Shown: in pieces, positions 6,551 through 12,262 of the stretch | How positions within the stretch are numbered: the stretch's first letter is position 1 | How the letters are laid out: each line of letters begins with the position of its first letter | IMG/VR virus record: IMGVR_UViG_3300025128_000394 | Location: 1 to 21,866 of that record | Source of the DNA: a virus | Length of the DNA: 21,866 bases | Reading direction: 5' to 3' (one strand) | Position numbers and translations under genes: made by a program | Notes under the pieces: generated by a model | Database searches by the model: none | What the model saw: only the letters and a program-made list of their open reading frames with translations | Told to the model about the DNA's origin: nothing

Positions 6551-6581
6551 ATAAATACAATATCGGACAAAACTTGTCCAA
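6551..6581 (-). promoter_or_regulatory. leftward promoter candidate of the repressor operon
   Basis: On the - strand TTGGAC (6581-6576) precedes an AT-rich stretch with TGTATT (6559-6554, 16-base spacing) or TATTTA (6557-6552, 18-base spacing). The GGACAA palindrome lies between the boxes. The boxes are weak matches; position and AT-richness are the main support. Confidence 0.35.
6565..6579. promoter_or_regulatory. operator-like palindrome 1 (GGACAA-N3-TTGTCC)
   Basis: This is a perfect 6-bp inverted repeat around AAC, centred 40 bases upstream of the repressor start codon and within its candidate promoter. It has the size of a dimeric HTH repressor site, so autorepression is the simplest reading. 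Confidence 0.6.
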
Positions 6582-6587
6582 CTCTGG

Positions 6588-6606
6588 GTGATGCTATTGA
6601 CATCAC
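6588..6606. promoter_or_regulatory. operator-like palindrome 2 (GTGATG-N7-CATCAC)
   Basis: This is a perfect 6-bp inverted repeat with a 7-base spacer. Its spacer and right arm contain the TTGACA box (6597-6602) of the rightward promoter, so a bound protein would block that promoter. Its sequence is unrelated to palindrome 1, suggesting a second regulator or an asymmetric site. Confidence 0.55.
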
Positions 6607-6625
6607 TTCTCCACAAGAGTAGCTT
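6597..6625 (+). promoter_or_regulatory. rightward promoter of the recombination operon
   Basis: A perfect TTGACA -35 (6597-6602) stands 17 bases from TAGCTT (6620-6625), a poor -10. The start point would fall near 6632, leaving a very short leader with GGTGAGG (6631-6637) before ATG 6645. The overlap with palindrome 2 suggests repression when that site is occupied. Confidence 0.5.
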
Positions 6626-6644
6626 CGTTCGGTGAGGTTTGGAT

Positions 6645-7565
6645 ATGACTGAAAGCGGGCACGCACCAACCATCGGAAGCAGCAGTATAGCTGCCATACT
6701 TGGACTATCCCCGTGGGCTGGTCCGTGGGATGTTTGGGCCAGAACGATGGGGCTGACTCAATCCAAATCCACCAGGGCCACGCTTCGCGGACACATCCTT
6801 GAGCCTGCGATTGCGAACTACTACGGCAAGCAGGTTGGTTGTGAACTAATCCCTGGCCCCGAGTATGAAGAAGAACCAATCATTGGGCCAGAACCCTGGA
6901 TGCATGCACGGCCAGACCGGTTTGCAAAGAAGGGTGGCGAAGAGTGGCTGGTTGAGATCAAATCAACAAGGACGTTCAAGGAAGGTTGGGGCGAGCCCGG
7001 AACACCCGATGTCCCTCAATACTATGCAGCCCAGTGTCTTTGGCAGATGGCCGTGACTGGCCACGAACGCACCGACCTTGCTGCATTTGCGACCATCTCA
7101 GACGAGTACCGCGTGTTTACACTTCATCGCGACAAAGAGCTTGAGGATAGAATCGTCGGCTATGCGCGCAACTGGTATGAGAAGTACATCACCACTATGA
7201 CGCCGCCAGATGTTGATGATTCAAAAGGGTGCTCGATTGTTCTTGGGCAGCACCTAAAGCAAAAGTCAAATGACTTGATTGAAGCGACCCGGCAGGATGA
7301 GGCTCTGGCCAAAGATTTGTTTGATGTTCGCCGCAGAATCAACGAGCTTGAAGCAGACAAAAGAATGAAGGAAAACCTACTCAAAGAGCGGGTCTCCGAA
7401 AGCAGGGGCGTTGTCGGGGTATGTACTTGGTCCGAGACTAAGCCTCGCGTCACAGTCGACTCAAAAAGACTGAAGGAAGAGCACCCCGACATATACGAAA
7501 AGTATTCCAAGACCGGGCAGGCAAACCGGCAGTTTCGATTTATCTATCAACCAAAGGAACAGTAA
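6645..7565 (+). CDS. YqaJ-type (lambda-exonuclease-like) recombination nuclease
   Basis: The 306-residue protein belongs to the YqaJ/lambda Exo group of 5'-3' double-strand exonucleases that prepare ends for a RecT/Beta-type annealase. Visible motifs are SSSIAAILGLSPW (12-24), LRGHILEP with the metal-site Glu (E53), ARPDRF (D91) and WLVEIKS giving the E-x-K pair (E104, K106), then VPQYYAAQCLWQM (123-135) for the Q-x-Y helix. The C-terminal third is a coiled-coil-like helix plus basic tail. ATG 6645 fits GGTGAGG seven bases upstream; the TTG at 6639 lies too close to it. The next gene begins directly after the stop. Confidence 0.92.
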   Translation: MTESGHAPTIGSSSIAAILGLSPWAGPWDVWARTMGLTQSKSTRATLRGHILEPAIANYYGKQVGCELIPGPEYEEEPIIGPEPWMHARPDRFAKKGGEEWLVEIKSTRTFKEGWGEPGTPDVPQYYAAQCLWQMAVTGHERTDLAAFATISDEYRVFTLHRDKELEDRIVGYARNWYEKYITTMTPPDVDDSKGCSIVLGQHLKQKSNDLIEATRQDEALAKDLFDVRRRINELEADKRMKENLLKERVSESRGVVGVCTWSETKPRVTVDSKRLKEEHPDIYEKYSKTGQANRQFRFIYQPKEQ

Positions 7566-8429
7566 ATGGCATCAGCAAACGTACCAGCACTACGGTTTCG
7601 ATCTATTGTCGAAGACAAGGCATCGGAGTTTTTGAGCACAACACTCGGCACAAGTTCGGGTCAAGAGGCCGCAGGCAAGGTTGCACTTGCTTTTAGGTCG
7701 GCAGCCCAAGCCAACGACAAGCTGTACTCCTGCGACCCGGCTTCAGTAGCTCAGGCGATTGCTATGTCGGCCATGACCGGACTGATGCCTGGCGGGCCTT
7801 TGCCGGACGTGTACCTGCTTCCAAGGGGAAACCAGTTGCAGTGGTTTGTGTCCCACCGTGGGTACCTCAAGCTAATGTCGAGAACGGGCACCCGCATTCG
7901 CGCTCGATTCGTACTTGAGGGTGAGCAGTTTGAGGTTGCTGAAGGACTGAGCCCAGACATCGTTCACGTCCCAGACCTTGAGCTTGAGCCCACCTGGGAA
8001 AACCTGAAGGCTGTGTATGTTGTTGCACACTACCCCGATGGCAACAGTGACTTCGTTGTAGTCCGCAAGAAGGACATCGAGAAGCGGCGAAACAACTCTG
8101 ATGCCTGGAAGCGCAACAGCAAGAAGTCTCCATGGGGCCAATGGCCTGTAGAGATGGCGCTAAAAACCGGTATTCGATACGCCATTTCTCGCGGTCTTGT
8201 CTACCTGGATGAGCAAAGCTCTCAGGCATTTGACCAAGACGGAATACAGGATGCCCCGTCAGCAACAAGCTCAGGTGTTAGTATTGGGAATGGCTCGTCT
8301 ACAGGGATGGGCGCACTAAGTGAATCCGTAAAGGAACTCACTGACAACACACTTTCTACAACTGAATCCGTTGCCCCGTCTTTGCTGGACGCGGTCGACA
8401 TCGAGCCCACTCAAACAGCAGATATTTAG
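7566..8429 (+). CDS. recT: RecT-family single-strand annealing protein
   Basis: The 287-residue protein anneals complementary strands exposed by the exonuclease encoded just before it, with no bases between stop and start. The RecT core covers about 30-205: KVALAFRSAAQANDKLYSCD, VAQAIAMSAMTGLMPGGPLPDVYLLPRG, FVSHRGYLKLMSRTG, YVVAHYPDG and KSPWGQWPVEMALKTGIR. All these match the usual order (GL-x-P, gYlkL, W...EM..Kt..R). The last 70 residues are Ser/Thr/Asp-rich and disordered-looking, as in many RecT proteins. Exonuclease plus RecT form a complete two-component recombination pair. Confidence 0.93.
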   Translation: MASANVPALRFRSIVEDKASEFLSTTLGTSSGQEAAGKVALAFRSAAQANDKLYSCDPASVAQAIAMSAMTGLMPGGPLPDVYLLPRGNQLQWFVSHRGYLKLMSRTGTRIRARFVLEGEQFEVAEGLSPDIVHVPDLELEPTWENLKAVYVVAHYPDGNSDFVVVRKKDIEKRRNNSDAWKRNSKKSPWGQWPVEMALKTGIRYAISRGLVYLDEQSSQAFDQDGIQDAPSATSSGVSIGNGSSTGMGALSESVKELTDNTLSTTESVAPSLLDAVDIEPTQTADI

Positions 8430-8438
8430 GAGATAACC

Positions 8439-9113
8439 ATGGGACTTATTGATCAGGCACAGGAAAAGAACAATCCTTTTAACAGCGCGCATGGTGCATC
8501 CGAGAACAAAGATGAGCCAAAGATTATGCAAGCGGCACTCCTGCTGAACATCGCAAACAACGTGCTTCAACTAAACTCGCTGCCAACCAAGGCTAAGAAG
8601 CGCTGCGCTAATCACAGAAACCGCCTTGCGGATGCAAACTGGAGGCTCTCAGGATTGCTTGGAAAGGTTGATGAGGTCAACTGGTCAAACGCGGTGGGCC
8701 GGTGCCTTGAGGGACAAGAGAAGACTATCTTGCACAGCCAGCCGAATGGAACTTGGAAAATCTCTGAATATGAGATCGACATCCGAAGAGATGAAGGCGG
8801 ACAAGAGCGCTTGTTCCTCGCAGCACAGTGGGTCGATATCGACAACGAGCCAGACCTTCACTACCAAAACGGCGCACCCGCCGTGAACGTCAACATCTCA
8901 AACCCAGAGCTTCCGAAGGAACTGCTGGCTGCGCTCAGCAGCAAGGGCGGAAACGACGAGGAACTCAAGGGTCTCCTCAAGCAATTGATCGGCACGATGG
9001 CTTCAAATGCAGCCAAGACCACAGCACCCCAGCTTCCACCAGAGGCAGACAGCCTCATGGAAGGCCCCCAGAGTACAGACCCAGACTCCACTTCCGCTGA
9101 TTTTGATGACTAA
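8439..9113 (+). CDS. hypothetical recombination-operon protein with acidic tail
   Basis: The 224-residue protein starts behind AGGAG, nine bases after recT. Residues about 28-75 are helical and basic (LPTKAKKRCANHRNRLADANWRL). Residues about 100-130 are beta-like (WKISEYEIDIRR...RLFLAAQWVDI). The C-terminus is long, low in complexity and ends in DPDSTSADFDD, reminiscent of the acidic tip of single-strand-binding proteins, although no OB-fold pattern can be recognised. Gene order (exonuclease, RecT, this) is where phages often keep an SSB, so an SSB-like or RecT accessory role is a hypothesis only. The tRNA gene begins at the next base. Confidence 0.7.
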   Translation: MGLIDQAQEKNNPFNSAHGASENKDEPKIMQAALLLNIANNVLQLNSLPTKAKKRCANHRNRLADANWRLSGLLGKVDEVNWSNAVGRCLEGQEKTILHSQPNGTWKISEYEIDIRRDEGGQERLFLAAQWVDIDNEPDLHYQNGAPAVNVNISNPELPKELLAALSSKGGNDEELKGLLKQLIGTMASNAAKTTAPQLPPEADSLMEGPQSTDPDSTSADFDD

Positions 9114-9186
9114 TGGGGTGTAGCGCAACTGGCAGCGCATCCGGTTGTTACCCGGAAGGTTGGTGGTTCGAGTCCACCCGCCCCAG
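9114..9186 (+). tRNA. tRNA-Asn(GTT)
   Basis: The 73 bases fold as a complete cloverleaf: acceptor TGGGGTG/CGCCCCA with one G-U pair, D stem GCGC/GCGC with GG in the loop, anticodon stem TCCGG/CCGGA with loop TTGTTAC (anticodon GTT), variable loop AGGTT, T stem GGTGG/CCACC with loop TTCGAGT, discriminator G. The 3' end is followed by CCT, so CCA is not encoded and must be added by host enzyme. G73 and anticodon GTT agree with bacterial tRNA-Asn. It begins one base after the previous stop codon, so it must be processed from the operon transcript unless it has a hidden promoter. Confidence 0.95.
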
Positions 9187-9200
9187 CCTTTGGATGGACC

Positions 9201-9335
9201 GTGGATAAAGTCATCAAGCTATACCGGCGGTGCTGCATTGAGTGCGGGCACATCTGGTTCGGTAAGCTGGCTTGCCCGAAGTGTAAGGCACCAGGCGAGC
9301 CTATTTGGGTTGAGGGGCAGGATGCCGCTGTATGA
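9201..9335 (+). CDS. 44-aa zinc-ribbon mini-protein (GTG start)
   Basis: The frame from GTG 9201 to TGA 9333-9335 encodes 44 residues with RRCCIECGHIWFGKLACPKC (9-28), which is two CxxC knuckles as in rubredoxin-like or zinc-ribbon proteins. A GGATGG (9192-9197) three bases upstream is a passable but close ribosome site. The frame overlaps the ATG of the FmdB-like gene by 14 bases, in the style of the other coupled genes. Knuckle spacing (C-x2-C-x10-C-x2-C) and Gly after Cys favour a real zinc-binding protein. Function unknown; perhaps a small nucleic-acid or protein adaptor. Confidence 0.65.
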   Translation: MDKVIKLYRRCCIECGHIWFGKLACPKCKAPGEPIWVEGQDAAV

Positions 9336-9522
9336 GTACGAGTGTGATGCATGCGGAAAAAGAGAAGAGCGCCTACAAAAACACGGCGACCCAGCACCGT
9401 TCTGCCAACAGTGTTCACAGGACATGACTAAGCGAATCAGTGTTGGCTCATTCGCCCTCAAGGGCGAGGGCTGGGCCAAGGACAACTACGGGCTCAAAAA
9501 GACAACAGCGAAGGAGAAATGA
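9322..9522 (+). CDS. FmdB-like zinc-ribbon protein
   Basis: The 66-residue protein from ATG 9322 (GAGGGGCAGG upstream) begins MPLYEYECDACGKREERLQK, the hallmark of the FmdB/CxxC_CxxC_SSSS regulatory family. CQQC follows at about 32-35 and SFALKGEGWAKDNYG at about 48-62, matching the family's usual F-x-L-x-G-x-G-W-x-x-D-x-Y end. A longer frame starting at 9145 would run through the tRNA gene and is rejected. The biochemical role of this family is poorly defined; it occurs in many bacteria and phages. It overlaps the preceding zinc mini-protein. Confidence 0.85.
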   Translation: MPLYEYECDACGKREERLQKHGDPAPFCQQCSQDMTKRISVGSFALKGEGWAKDNYGLKKTTAKEK

Positions 9523-9526
9523 AAGT

Positions 9527-9763
9527 ATGAGACTTCAATCTTTAGGTCGACCATGGATCGTTTTGAACTATGCAGTAAGCGAACCAGACGAGTGGACCTG
9601 TAGGACCATTGCTGAAGATATTGGAGACACTCCAAAGAAGGTTGGCATGACTGTGCGCTCTCTTCAACAAAGAGGGTTTCTTGTAAAGGGAAAGAGGCTC
9701 GGCAGGGCCCACGCCTTGTTCCCAACACCAGAAGGCGTAGAGGCGCTGTATACCGCCATTTAG
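9527..9763 (+). CDS. winged-helix (MarR-like) DNA-binding protein
   Basis: The 78-residue protein starts at ATG 9527, four bases after the FmdB-like stop, with AAGGAG (9511-9516) 10 bases upstream. WTCRTIAEDIGDTPKKVGMT then VRSLQQRGFLVKGKRLGRAHALFPTPEG is a classic winged helix: helix 2, recognition helix ending in L-Q-x-R-G-F-L, beta-wing with basic tips, and TPEG as in MarR/PadR proteins. The dimerisation helices of full MarR proteins are missing. Likely a small transcriptional regulator; target unknown, although palindrome 2 at 6588-6606 is one candidate. Confidence 0.8.
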   Translation: MRLQSLGRPWIVLNYAVSEPDEWTCRTIAEDIGDTPKKVGMTVRSLQQRGFLVKGKRLGRAHALFPTPEGVEALYTAI

Positions 9764-9863
9764 TCTCCCCACCTTTTCGTCCACGCCGGTCGCTCATGGT
9801 GAGCATCCATGCAGCGGGGACGCCGGTTCCTACCGGGCGAGAAGGATGGGGCATGGAGTATCA
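9764..9863 (+). other. hairpin-rich intergenic stretch III
   Basis: The 100-base gap has GCTCA-TGG-TGAGC (9792-9804), a 5-bp CCGGT-TCCT-ACCGG hairpin (9823-9836) extended by CG/CG past a one-base bulge, a long-range CGTCC/GGACG pair (9778-9782 with 9818-9822) and an 8-base direct repeat ACGCCGGT (9783-9790, 9820-9827). No T-run follows. It resembles the stretches at 1448 and 1904 in density of stems. Confidence 0.35.
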
Positions 9864-10031
9864 ATGAAACTACATTGGACCGCAGGTGACCAAAAACAGC
9901 GTGACTCTACCGGGTTCTTGTTGTGGCGAACCTCCTGTAAACGATGGATGCTGCTTAGCCGAACTACTGTGCCAAGCGGGGTCACTTGCAAGCAATGCCG
10001 TAAATACCTGGACAAGCTTGCTGCAAAGTAG
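9864..10031 (+). CDS. 55-aa basic CxxC protein
   Basis: The 55-residue basic protein begins at ATG 9864 with GGAG six bases upstream. The C-terminus, VPSGVTCKQCRKYLDKLAAK, has the VTCxxC knuckle seen at the end of many small phage proteins, and another Cys lies at about 31. N-terminal residues MKLHWT may supply a His. Possibly a single-knuckle metal site or nucleic-acid-binding mini-protein. It is the last gene before the terminator cluster. Confidence 0.6.
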   Translation: MKLHWTAGDQKQRDSTGFLLWRTSCKRWMLLSRTTVPSGVTCKQCRKYLDKLAAK

Positions 10032-10049
10032 GCCTAAGTTACAAGAACT

Positions 10050-10085
10050 TTGTGGTCAGTTTACGTGCCCGTTTTCTGGCCACAA
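10050..10085 (+). terminator. stem-loop followed by TTT, weak terminator candidate
   Basis: TTGTGGTCAG pairs with CTGGCCACAA over 10 bp (one G-U) across a 16-base loop, followed by TTT. It starts 19 bases after the stop of the CxxC protein. The large loop and short T-tract make it weaker than the two terminators that follow. Confidence 0.4.
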
Positions 10086-10097
10086 TTTCAACACCAA

Positions 10098-10111
10098 TGC
10101 TCGCAAGAGCA
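10098..10111 (+). other. GNRA tetraloop hairpin TGCTC-GCAA-GAGCA
   Basis: A 5-bp stem closed by a GCAA tetraloop. Its core CTC-GCAA-GAG is identical to the hairpin at 1960-1973 in the primase leader, while the flanking pair differs on both sides in a compensating manner (A-C/G-T there, T-G/C-A here). It lies between two terminator-like stems. Confidence 0.5.
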
Positions 10112-10130
10112 GAAAGTGCTGGGGTGACAT

Positions 10131-10166
10131 AAGCCCGCTGGTGGATTGGCCACTGGCGGGCTTTTT
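10131..10166 (+). terminator. rho-independent terminator 1
   Basis: AAGCCCGC/GCGGGCTT forms an 8-bp GC-rich stem (10131-10138 with 10156-10163), continued after a 2x2 internal loop by GTGG/CCAC around ATTGG, and is followed by a T-run (10162-10166). It should end the rightward operon starting at 6645. The - strand lacks a T-run, so it is directional. Confidence 0.85.
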
Positions 10167-10185
10167 CAACGAGGCCCGCAGATTC

Positions 10186-10222
10186 AGCCCCGTTCAGGTG
10201 TCGCGACCTGGACGGGGCTTTC
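10186..10222 (+). terminator. rho-independent terminator 2
   Basis: A 14-bp stem AGCCCCGTTCAGGT/ACCTGGACGGGGCT (one G-U pair) with a 6-base loop GTCGCG is followed by TT and TCCC. It lies 20 bases after terminator 1. The long stem makes it very stable, although the T-tract is short. Tandem terminators isolate the upstream operon from the small membrane genes. Confidence 0.8.
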
Positions 10223-10260
10223 CCAGACCCAGGTGCTATTTGCAACCAACGGACCAGGAT

Positions 10261-10332
10261 ATGGACGTAGCCATCTCAGCCCTTGTGCTAGTATGCGTCA
10301 GCTACCTTGCACTTAGGCTAAGCTCGTTCTAA
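10261..10332 (+). CDS. 23-aa hydrophobic leader peptide
   Basis: ATG 10261 opens a 23-codon frame whose product MDVAISALVLVCVSYLALRL plus SSF is almost wholly a single membrane helix. Its TAA shares the final A with the ATG of the next gene, which itself lacks a clear ribosome site, so coupling is plausible. GGACCAGGA precedes it, with an AGGA very close to the ATG. It could be a small holin-like or leader peptide. A chance frame cannot be excluded at this length. Confidence 0.45.
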   Translation: MDVAISALVLVCVSYLALRLSSF

Positions 10333-10631
10333 TGGCACGATGCGGACGATGTGGGCTCTTCGCTCAGTACCCAGGAGACTTCAGTGAGAAGAAGTACGCG
10401 GGAATGTGCCTATGGTACCGGATTCGTTTGCCTGAGGATGAGGTATGGGAGCAGAGGAAGTGCGCTCAGTTTTTCGAACGGATTCCGAACTGGACGAGTC
10501 AACAGCACTGGTCATACGCGACTCGGCATGATGACCTGGGGCGCAGTTGGCATGCCAGTAGACGAGCCTTGACCTTCTCGTTGTTCTCACTGGTATTGTC
10601 CGCCGCCGGGCTTGCGTTCAAGTTTATCTAA
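10332..10631 (+). CDS. Cys-rich membrane protein, 99 aa
   Basis: The 99-residue protein has CGRC at residues 4-7 with further cysteines at 26 and 44, a possible four-Cys zinc site, an aromatic middle (WTSQQHWSY) and a C-terminal membrane helix (about 78-98, ALTFSLFSLVLSAAGLAFKFI). The start is set by the TAATG overlap with the preceding 23-codon frame. Its stop overlaps the stop of the converging leftward gene by four bases. No family recognised. An N-in, tail-anchored topology would place the metal site in the cytoplasm. Confidence 0.65.
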   Translation: MARCGRCGLFAQYPGDFSEKKYAGMCLWYRIRLPEDEVWEQRKCAQFFERIPNWTSQQHWSYATRHDDLGRSWHASRRALTFSLFSLVLSAAGLAFKFI

Positions 10632-10882
10632 GAGTCCCTGTTTTCGATCATCTTAGCGATGTCTTTCTTGAGCTTGTCTTCTTCTTTGCTCTTGATGATC
10701 GTGTCGAGCTTTGCGGTTTGCTCAGTCAACTGAGTACCAATCGTGTCCGTCATGCGGTCAATCCGCTTCTGGGCAAACCAGTTGGTGACAATCAAGTAGA
10801 TGGCAAAGATGCCCATCGCTCCATACTCCAGCAGTGCGGTGACCACGCTGCTGGTAGTGTCGGATACGACCTGCTCTTCCAT
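10628..10882 (-). CDS. holin-like small membrane protein
   Basis: The 84-residue protein has one membrane helix (about 17-37, LLEYGAMGIFAIYLIVTNWFA) and a long charged C-terminal helix with coiled-coil character (about 38-82). Its ATG overlaps the lysin stop (TAATG), a coupling typical of holin/lysin pairs. A single-pass holin or an antiholin is the likely role. A spanin-like function is less likely as the C-terminal domain follows a basic patch (QKR) and so probably stays in the cytoplasm. Confidence 0.65.
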   Translation of the reverse strand: MEEQVVSDTTSSVVTALLEYGAMGIFAIYLIVTNWFAQKRIDRMTDTIGTQLTEQTAKLDTIIKSKEEDKLKKDIAKMIENRDS

Positions 10883-11463
10883 TAGACCTGGGGCTCGTCA
10901 ATCAAGGTGTAGGTGAACTGCGGACCATAGGTCTCAGCAGACTTCTCAACAATAGCCATGAAGCACGCGAAGTCATCGGCGTTTGCCCAAACCTGGCAGC
11001 CCGCTGACCACTTGTCTACTTCAGTGGAGTGGGAGCCTGCCTTGTGTAGATTGATGCCGAAGTACCCATCCTGCTCAGTGGCTGGATCCATGTCGAGGAT
11101 GTCGTCCTTGTTGTCGTCCCGGTACACCCGGACGCGGCCACCGGTTTGAACCAGGGCCTTGTACTTACCTCGATGAAGGCCAATCTTGTATGAGCCTCTG
11201 TACTGGTCCGCCACAAGAATCGCCGTCCCGTTGACGTTCATTGGATGCTCTCGCCAGTAGGTGCCTGGGTCGGTTGTGCAGTGCCAGGTACGAGTGACCC
11301 ATCCGTGTTCATCCTTGTAGACCACGTACATATAATCGTTGAACTCGTTGGCGCTATCTTCAGGTGTACGAACGCCGATGATGTTCAGGTTGTAAAGCCC
11401 GTTCTCGAATACTGCGTGGCCAAGAGATTCGACATAGTCAAGGATTTGAGGCCTCATCTGCAA
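10882..11463 (-). CDS. lysin, L,D-transpeptidase (YkuD)-fold-like
   Basis: The 193-residue protein has no signal peptide. GINLHKAG (136-143) followed by SAGCQVW (153-159) matches the H...(S/T)-x-G-C active-site pattern of YkuD-like enzymes, with H140 and C156 as candidate catalytic residues. Phage proteins of this type are taken to be peptidoglycan-degrading lysins. It overlaps the upstream membrane gene by 10 bases and the downstream holin-like gene by one. The alternative is a cell-wall-modifying enzyme rather than a hydrolase, because true YkuD enzymes are transpeptidases and the motif here lacks the usual His before Gly-Cys. Confidence 0.75.
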   Translation of the reverse strand: MQMRPQILDYVESLGHAVFENGLYNLNIIGVRTPEDSANEFNDYMYVVYKDEHGWVTRTWHCTTDPGTYWREHPMNVNGTAILVADQYRGSYKIGLHRGKYKALVQTGGRVRVYRDDNKDDILDMDPATEQDGYFGINLHKAGSHSTEVDKWSAGCQVWANADDFACFMAIVEKSAETYGPQFTYTLIDEPQV

Positions 11464-11744
11464 CGTGCTCCTGTCGCCTGACAGATGGCCGACTGGTTGG
11501 TCATTAGCGTCTTCAGGTCACGCGACATCTCATTCTGCTGAGTCTCAATCTTTTCAATACGAGTCTCGCCAGCCGTGTGACCCTCAGCCGCAACGTGAAT
11601 CGTTAGCTCACTCTCCTGGCCATCAAGCGTCTCTTGGATCTTGGTCACGTCCGAAGACATGGCCTCAAGATGCCACCACCCACCACCAGCAAGGAACACT
11701 ACGGTAGCGACCCATATGATCAGCTTTGTGTCGATGTCTTTCAT
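11454..11744 (-). CDS. single-pass membrane protein, i-spanin-like
   Basis: The 96-residue protein has a short charged N-terminus, a membrane helix (about 8-25, LIIWVATVVFLAGGGWW) and a periplasm-side helical region (about 30-82) with heptad-like spacing, ending CQATGARC. N-in, C-out topology with a coiled coil next to a lysin is the layout of Rz-type i-spanins. No partner lipoprotein with a lipobox is seen, so a holin or other lysis accessory is also possible. It shares ATGA with the preceding gene. Confidence 0.6.
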   Translation of the reverse strand: MKDIDTKLIIWVATVVFLAGGGWWHLEAMSSDVTKIQETLDGQESELTIHVAAEGHTAGETRIEKIETQQNEMSRDLKTLMTNQSAICQATGARCR

Positions 11745-12262
11745 TTAAAGCCCCCCGAGCCGTATGAATAAGCAGCACTGAGGCCAACAGCAACCACGCC
11801 AACCGTCACAAGTGTCTCCAGTCTACCAAACCACCGCTGTGTTCCTGGCCTTTCAAGGAATGGGGGAGGTGCTGATTCCTCCTTTAATTTCTTCTTATAC
11901 CATTCAAGGTCCATCTCCAAAGCCTTGGTATCTACTGCATACTGGGCAGCGACGGACTCTGCCCACTTCTCGGTAGCAAGGAGGTCCGCGTAGTCTGAAA
12001 GAGGCACAAGAACACCAGAGCATGATGCGACACCACGGGGCAAAATCAAAACGGGAGAAGGCGCCTCTCCTTTTCGAACTGGAATGTTTTTCGCGCATTG
12101 CCCGGCAATAGGCTGAGGTGCTGCGGGACGCTCGATTAAGTCTCCGGCCCTCGCAACTCCTGGGCCGAGAAGTAGGTACAAAATGATGGCAACAAATATC
12201 CCTACAGTTGCCACGGCAACCAGCTTGGCGCAGACGCCAGCTTGCTTATCAAGCCAACTCAT
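11741..12262 (-). CDS. two-helix membrane protein of the lysis cluster
   Basis: The 173-residue protein has an N-terminal hydrophobic segment (about 13-37) ending LLLGPGVARAGD, which could be a signal peptide (ARA-GD) or an anchor. A periplasm-type domain with Cys near 56 and 81 follows, then a helical stretch (about 97-130) and a second hydrophobic segment near the C-terminus (about 149-166). An N-terminal export signal plus C-terminal membrane segment recalls unimolecular spanins, but no lipobox is at the N-terminus, so this is only an analogy. It shares ATGA with both adjacent genes. Confidence 0.6.
   Translation of the reverse strand: MSWLDKQAGVCAKLVAVATVGIFVAIILYLLLGPGVARAGDLIERPAAPQPIAGQCAKNIPVRKGEAPSPVLILPRGVASCSGVLVPLSDYADLLATEKWAESVAAQYAVDTKALEMDLEWYKKKLKEESAPPPFLERPGTQRWFGRLETLVTVGVVAVGLSAAYSYGSGGFK

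Noticed and set aside
6533-6697. N-terminal extension of the repressor candidate
   Set aside because: It reads through both palindromes and into the YqaJ start; a good ribosome site at 6532 fits the HTH domain.
9114-9186. tRNA as a prophage attachment site
   Set aside because: It is embedded in the middle of an operon with no integrase or second copy of its 3' end nearby, so an att site is not supported here.
9145-9321. Upstream extension of the FmdB-like gene
   Set aside because: It would translate part of the tRNA-Asn. The MPLYEYxC start at 9322 is the family's normal beginning.
9886-10332. 148-codon + strand frame
   Set aside because: It runs across two rho-independent terminators and overlaps the better supported 55-residue gene; only its last 23 codons, from ATG 10261, look translatable.
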